Part shown: positions 63,396-64,000 of the stretch, in pieces | Position numbering within the stretch: the stretch's first letter is position 1 | Layout: each line of letters opens with the position of its first letter | Assembly (NCBI GenBank): GCA_937928545.1 | Contig: CALGJQ010000033.1 | Span: 62,001-126,000, forward strand | Reading direction: 5' to 3' | DNA from: an uncultured Verrucomicrobiales bacterium | Lineage (GTDB): Bacteria; Verrucomicrobiota; Verrucomicrobiia; Verrucomicrobiales; Akkermansiaceae | DNA length: 64,000 nucleotides | Made by a program: the position numbers and the translations under genes | Notes under the pieces: generated by a model | Seen by the model: only the letters and a program-made list of their open reading frames with translations | The model's database searches: none | What the model was told of the DNA's origin: nothing

Positions 63396-64000
63396 ATGTC
63401 CAAACCTACTGAGTCGACGTCCTTTCGAGGCAAGCTCTCTCTTGGGGCGCGCTTGAAGGCGCTGGCGAAGCTGGAGGAGGGGATCAAAGCGCGGCGCGAA
63501 GAAATTATCGCTGCTCTGGCGGCTGATTTGGGGAAGCCGGAGGTGGAGGCATTTCTCGCAGAGTATTTTTTTGTGCTACAGGAGATTCGGCTGGTGAGGC
63601 GGAAGCTGAAGAAGTGGCTAAAGCCGAGGAAGGTCAAAAGTCCGATCTGGTTCTGGCCTTGTCGGAGTCGGGTGGAGCTTGATGCCTATGGCAGAGTGCT
63701 GGTGATTTCGCCGTGGAATTATCCTATTCAGTTGGCCTTGGCTCCGGTGGTTTCAGCGGTTGCGGCTGGGAATTCCGTGGTGTTAAAGCCTTCGGAAATG
63801 ACGCCAACTTGCTCTGCTCTTTTGGAAGAGATCTTGAGTGAGTGTTTTTCCTCTGAGGTGGTGAAGGTGGTGCTGGGAGGAAAGGAGCTTGCGGAAGAAC
63901 TCTTGGAGGAAGACTTTGATTTCATCTTCTTTACGGGGAGCACCGAGGTTGGGCGAATTGTGGCAGAGAAGGCGGCACGCAAATTGACACCAACGGTTTT
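63396..64000 (+). CDS. Aldehyde dehydrogenase, class 3-like (3' end beyond window)
   Basis: At least 201 residues; the gene is open at the right edge. VLVISPWNYPIQLALAPVVSAVAAGNSVVLKPSE is the NAD-binding start typical of ALDH3-type and fatty-aldehyde dehydrogenases, and FFTGSTEVGRIVAEKAA follows as the nucleotide-site glycine. The catalytic Glu and Cys lie beyond the window. The short N-terminus without an arm is class 3-like. ATG 63396 is the first in frame. It is divergent from the desaturase gene over 80 bp, so both could be controlled together. A role in carotenoid-aldehyde oxidation is a guess from position; general lipid aldehyde oxidation is equally possible. Confidence 0.85.
   Translation, partial: MSKPTESTSFRGKLSLGARLKALAKLEEGIKARREEIIAALAADLGKPEVEAFLAEYFFVLQEIRLVRRKLKKWLKPRKVKSPIWFWPCRSRVELDAYGRVLVISPWNYPIQLALAPVVSAVAAGNSVVLKPSEMTPTCSALLEEILSECFSSEVVKVVLGGKELAEELLEEDFDFIFFTGSTEVGRIVAEKAARKLTPTV

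Overview
The window looks like part of a Verrucomicrobiota chromosome, probably class Verrucomicrobiae. The clues are a secreted DUF6797-type protein fused to an azurin-like domain, very large exported solenoid proteins, a SecA with an enlarged insertion, secreted PPC/BACON-type proteins, B-type aconitase, FHA/Ser-Thr-kinase and CHASE2-cyclase genes, and short palindromic repeats of a kind often seen in that phylum. This assignment is inferred from gene content; no rRNA or tRNA gene was seen.

Region 1 (1-9555) is mostly housekeeping on the minus strand: a tandem Lrp/AsnC-type protein resembling siroheme decarboxylase (cut by the window edge) overlapped by a CCA-adding-type tRNA nucleotidyltransferase, the exported azurin-fusion protein, secA with a clear terminator, and an AlkB-family dioxygenase.

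Region 2 (9683-21160) is an accessory island. It holds a TMEM43-TerB membrane protein, a DUF697-SHOCT gene bracketed by about 90-100 bp dispersed repeats, and a restriction-type operon (unknown 164-aa protein, HNH protein, McrB-like AAA+ motor, DUF2357/PD-(D/E)XK nuclease) preceded by a start-less gene remnant. It also holds an isolated RQC winged-helix protein, a duplicated small-protein/nucleotidyltransferase pair with one copy of the nucleotidyltransferase internally deleted, and a zeta-toxin-like gene with an overlapping 55-residue partner. That last pair sits between two copies of the 3' end of acnB. Several families of short palindromic or tandem repeats fill the gaps.

Region 3 (21159-26062) has acnB and a secreted four-PPC/BACON protein on the minus strand.

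Region 4 (26268-48043) is the most distinctive part: a divergent signalling locus. Leftward are a sigma-70-family factor, a small acidic protein, a lone cyclic-nucleotide-binding-type domain protein and a DUF3307 membrane protein. Rightward are a GAF protein, a leaderless subtilisin-like protease, a FecR-TPR-outer-membrane-barrel fusion, a CHASE2 class III cyclase, a membrane-anchored helical protein, a 2045-residue secreted LRR/delta-60/Fn3/trypsin protein, an FHA-Ser/Thr kinase with a large extracytoplasmic region, and an FHA-class III cyclase. Together they suggest an envelope-to-cytoplasm pathway combining two nucleotide cyclases, protein phosphorylation, proteolysis and a dedicated sigma factor. 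No such pathway is known to me.

Region 5 (48105-64000) contains a periplasmic ClpP/SppA-like protein, a membrane protein, a 2919-residue exported TPR/alpha-solenoid protein, sucC-sucD with a terminator, a carotenoid-type desaturase, and the start of a divergent aldehyde dehydrogenase.
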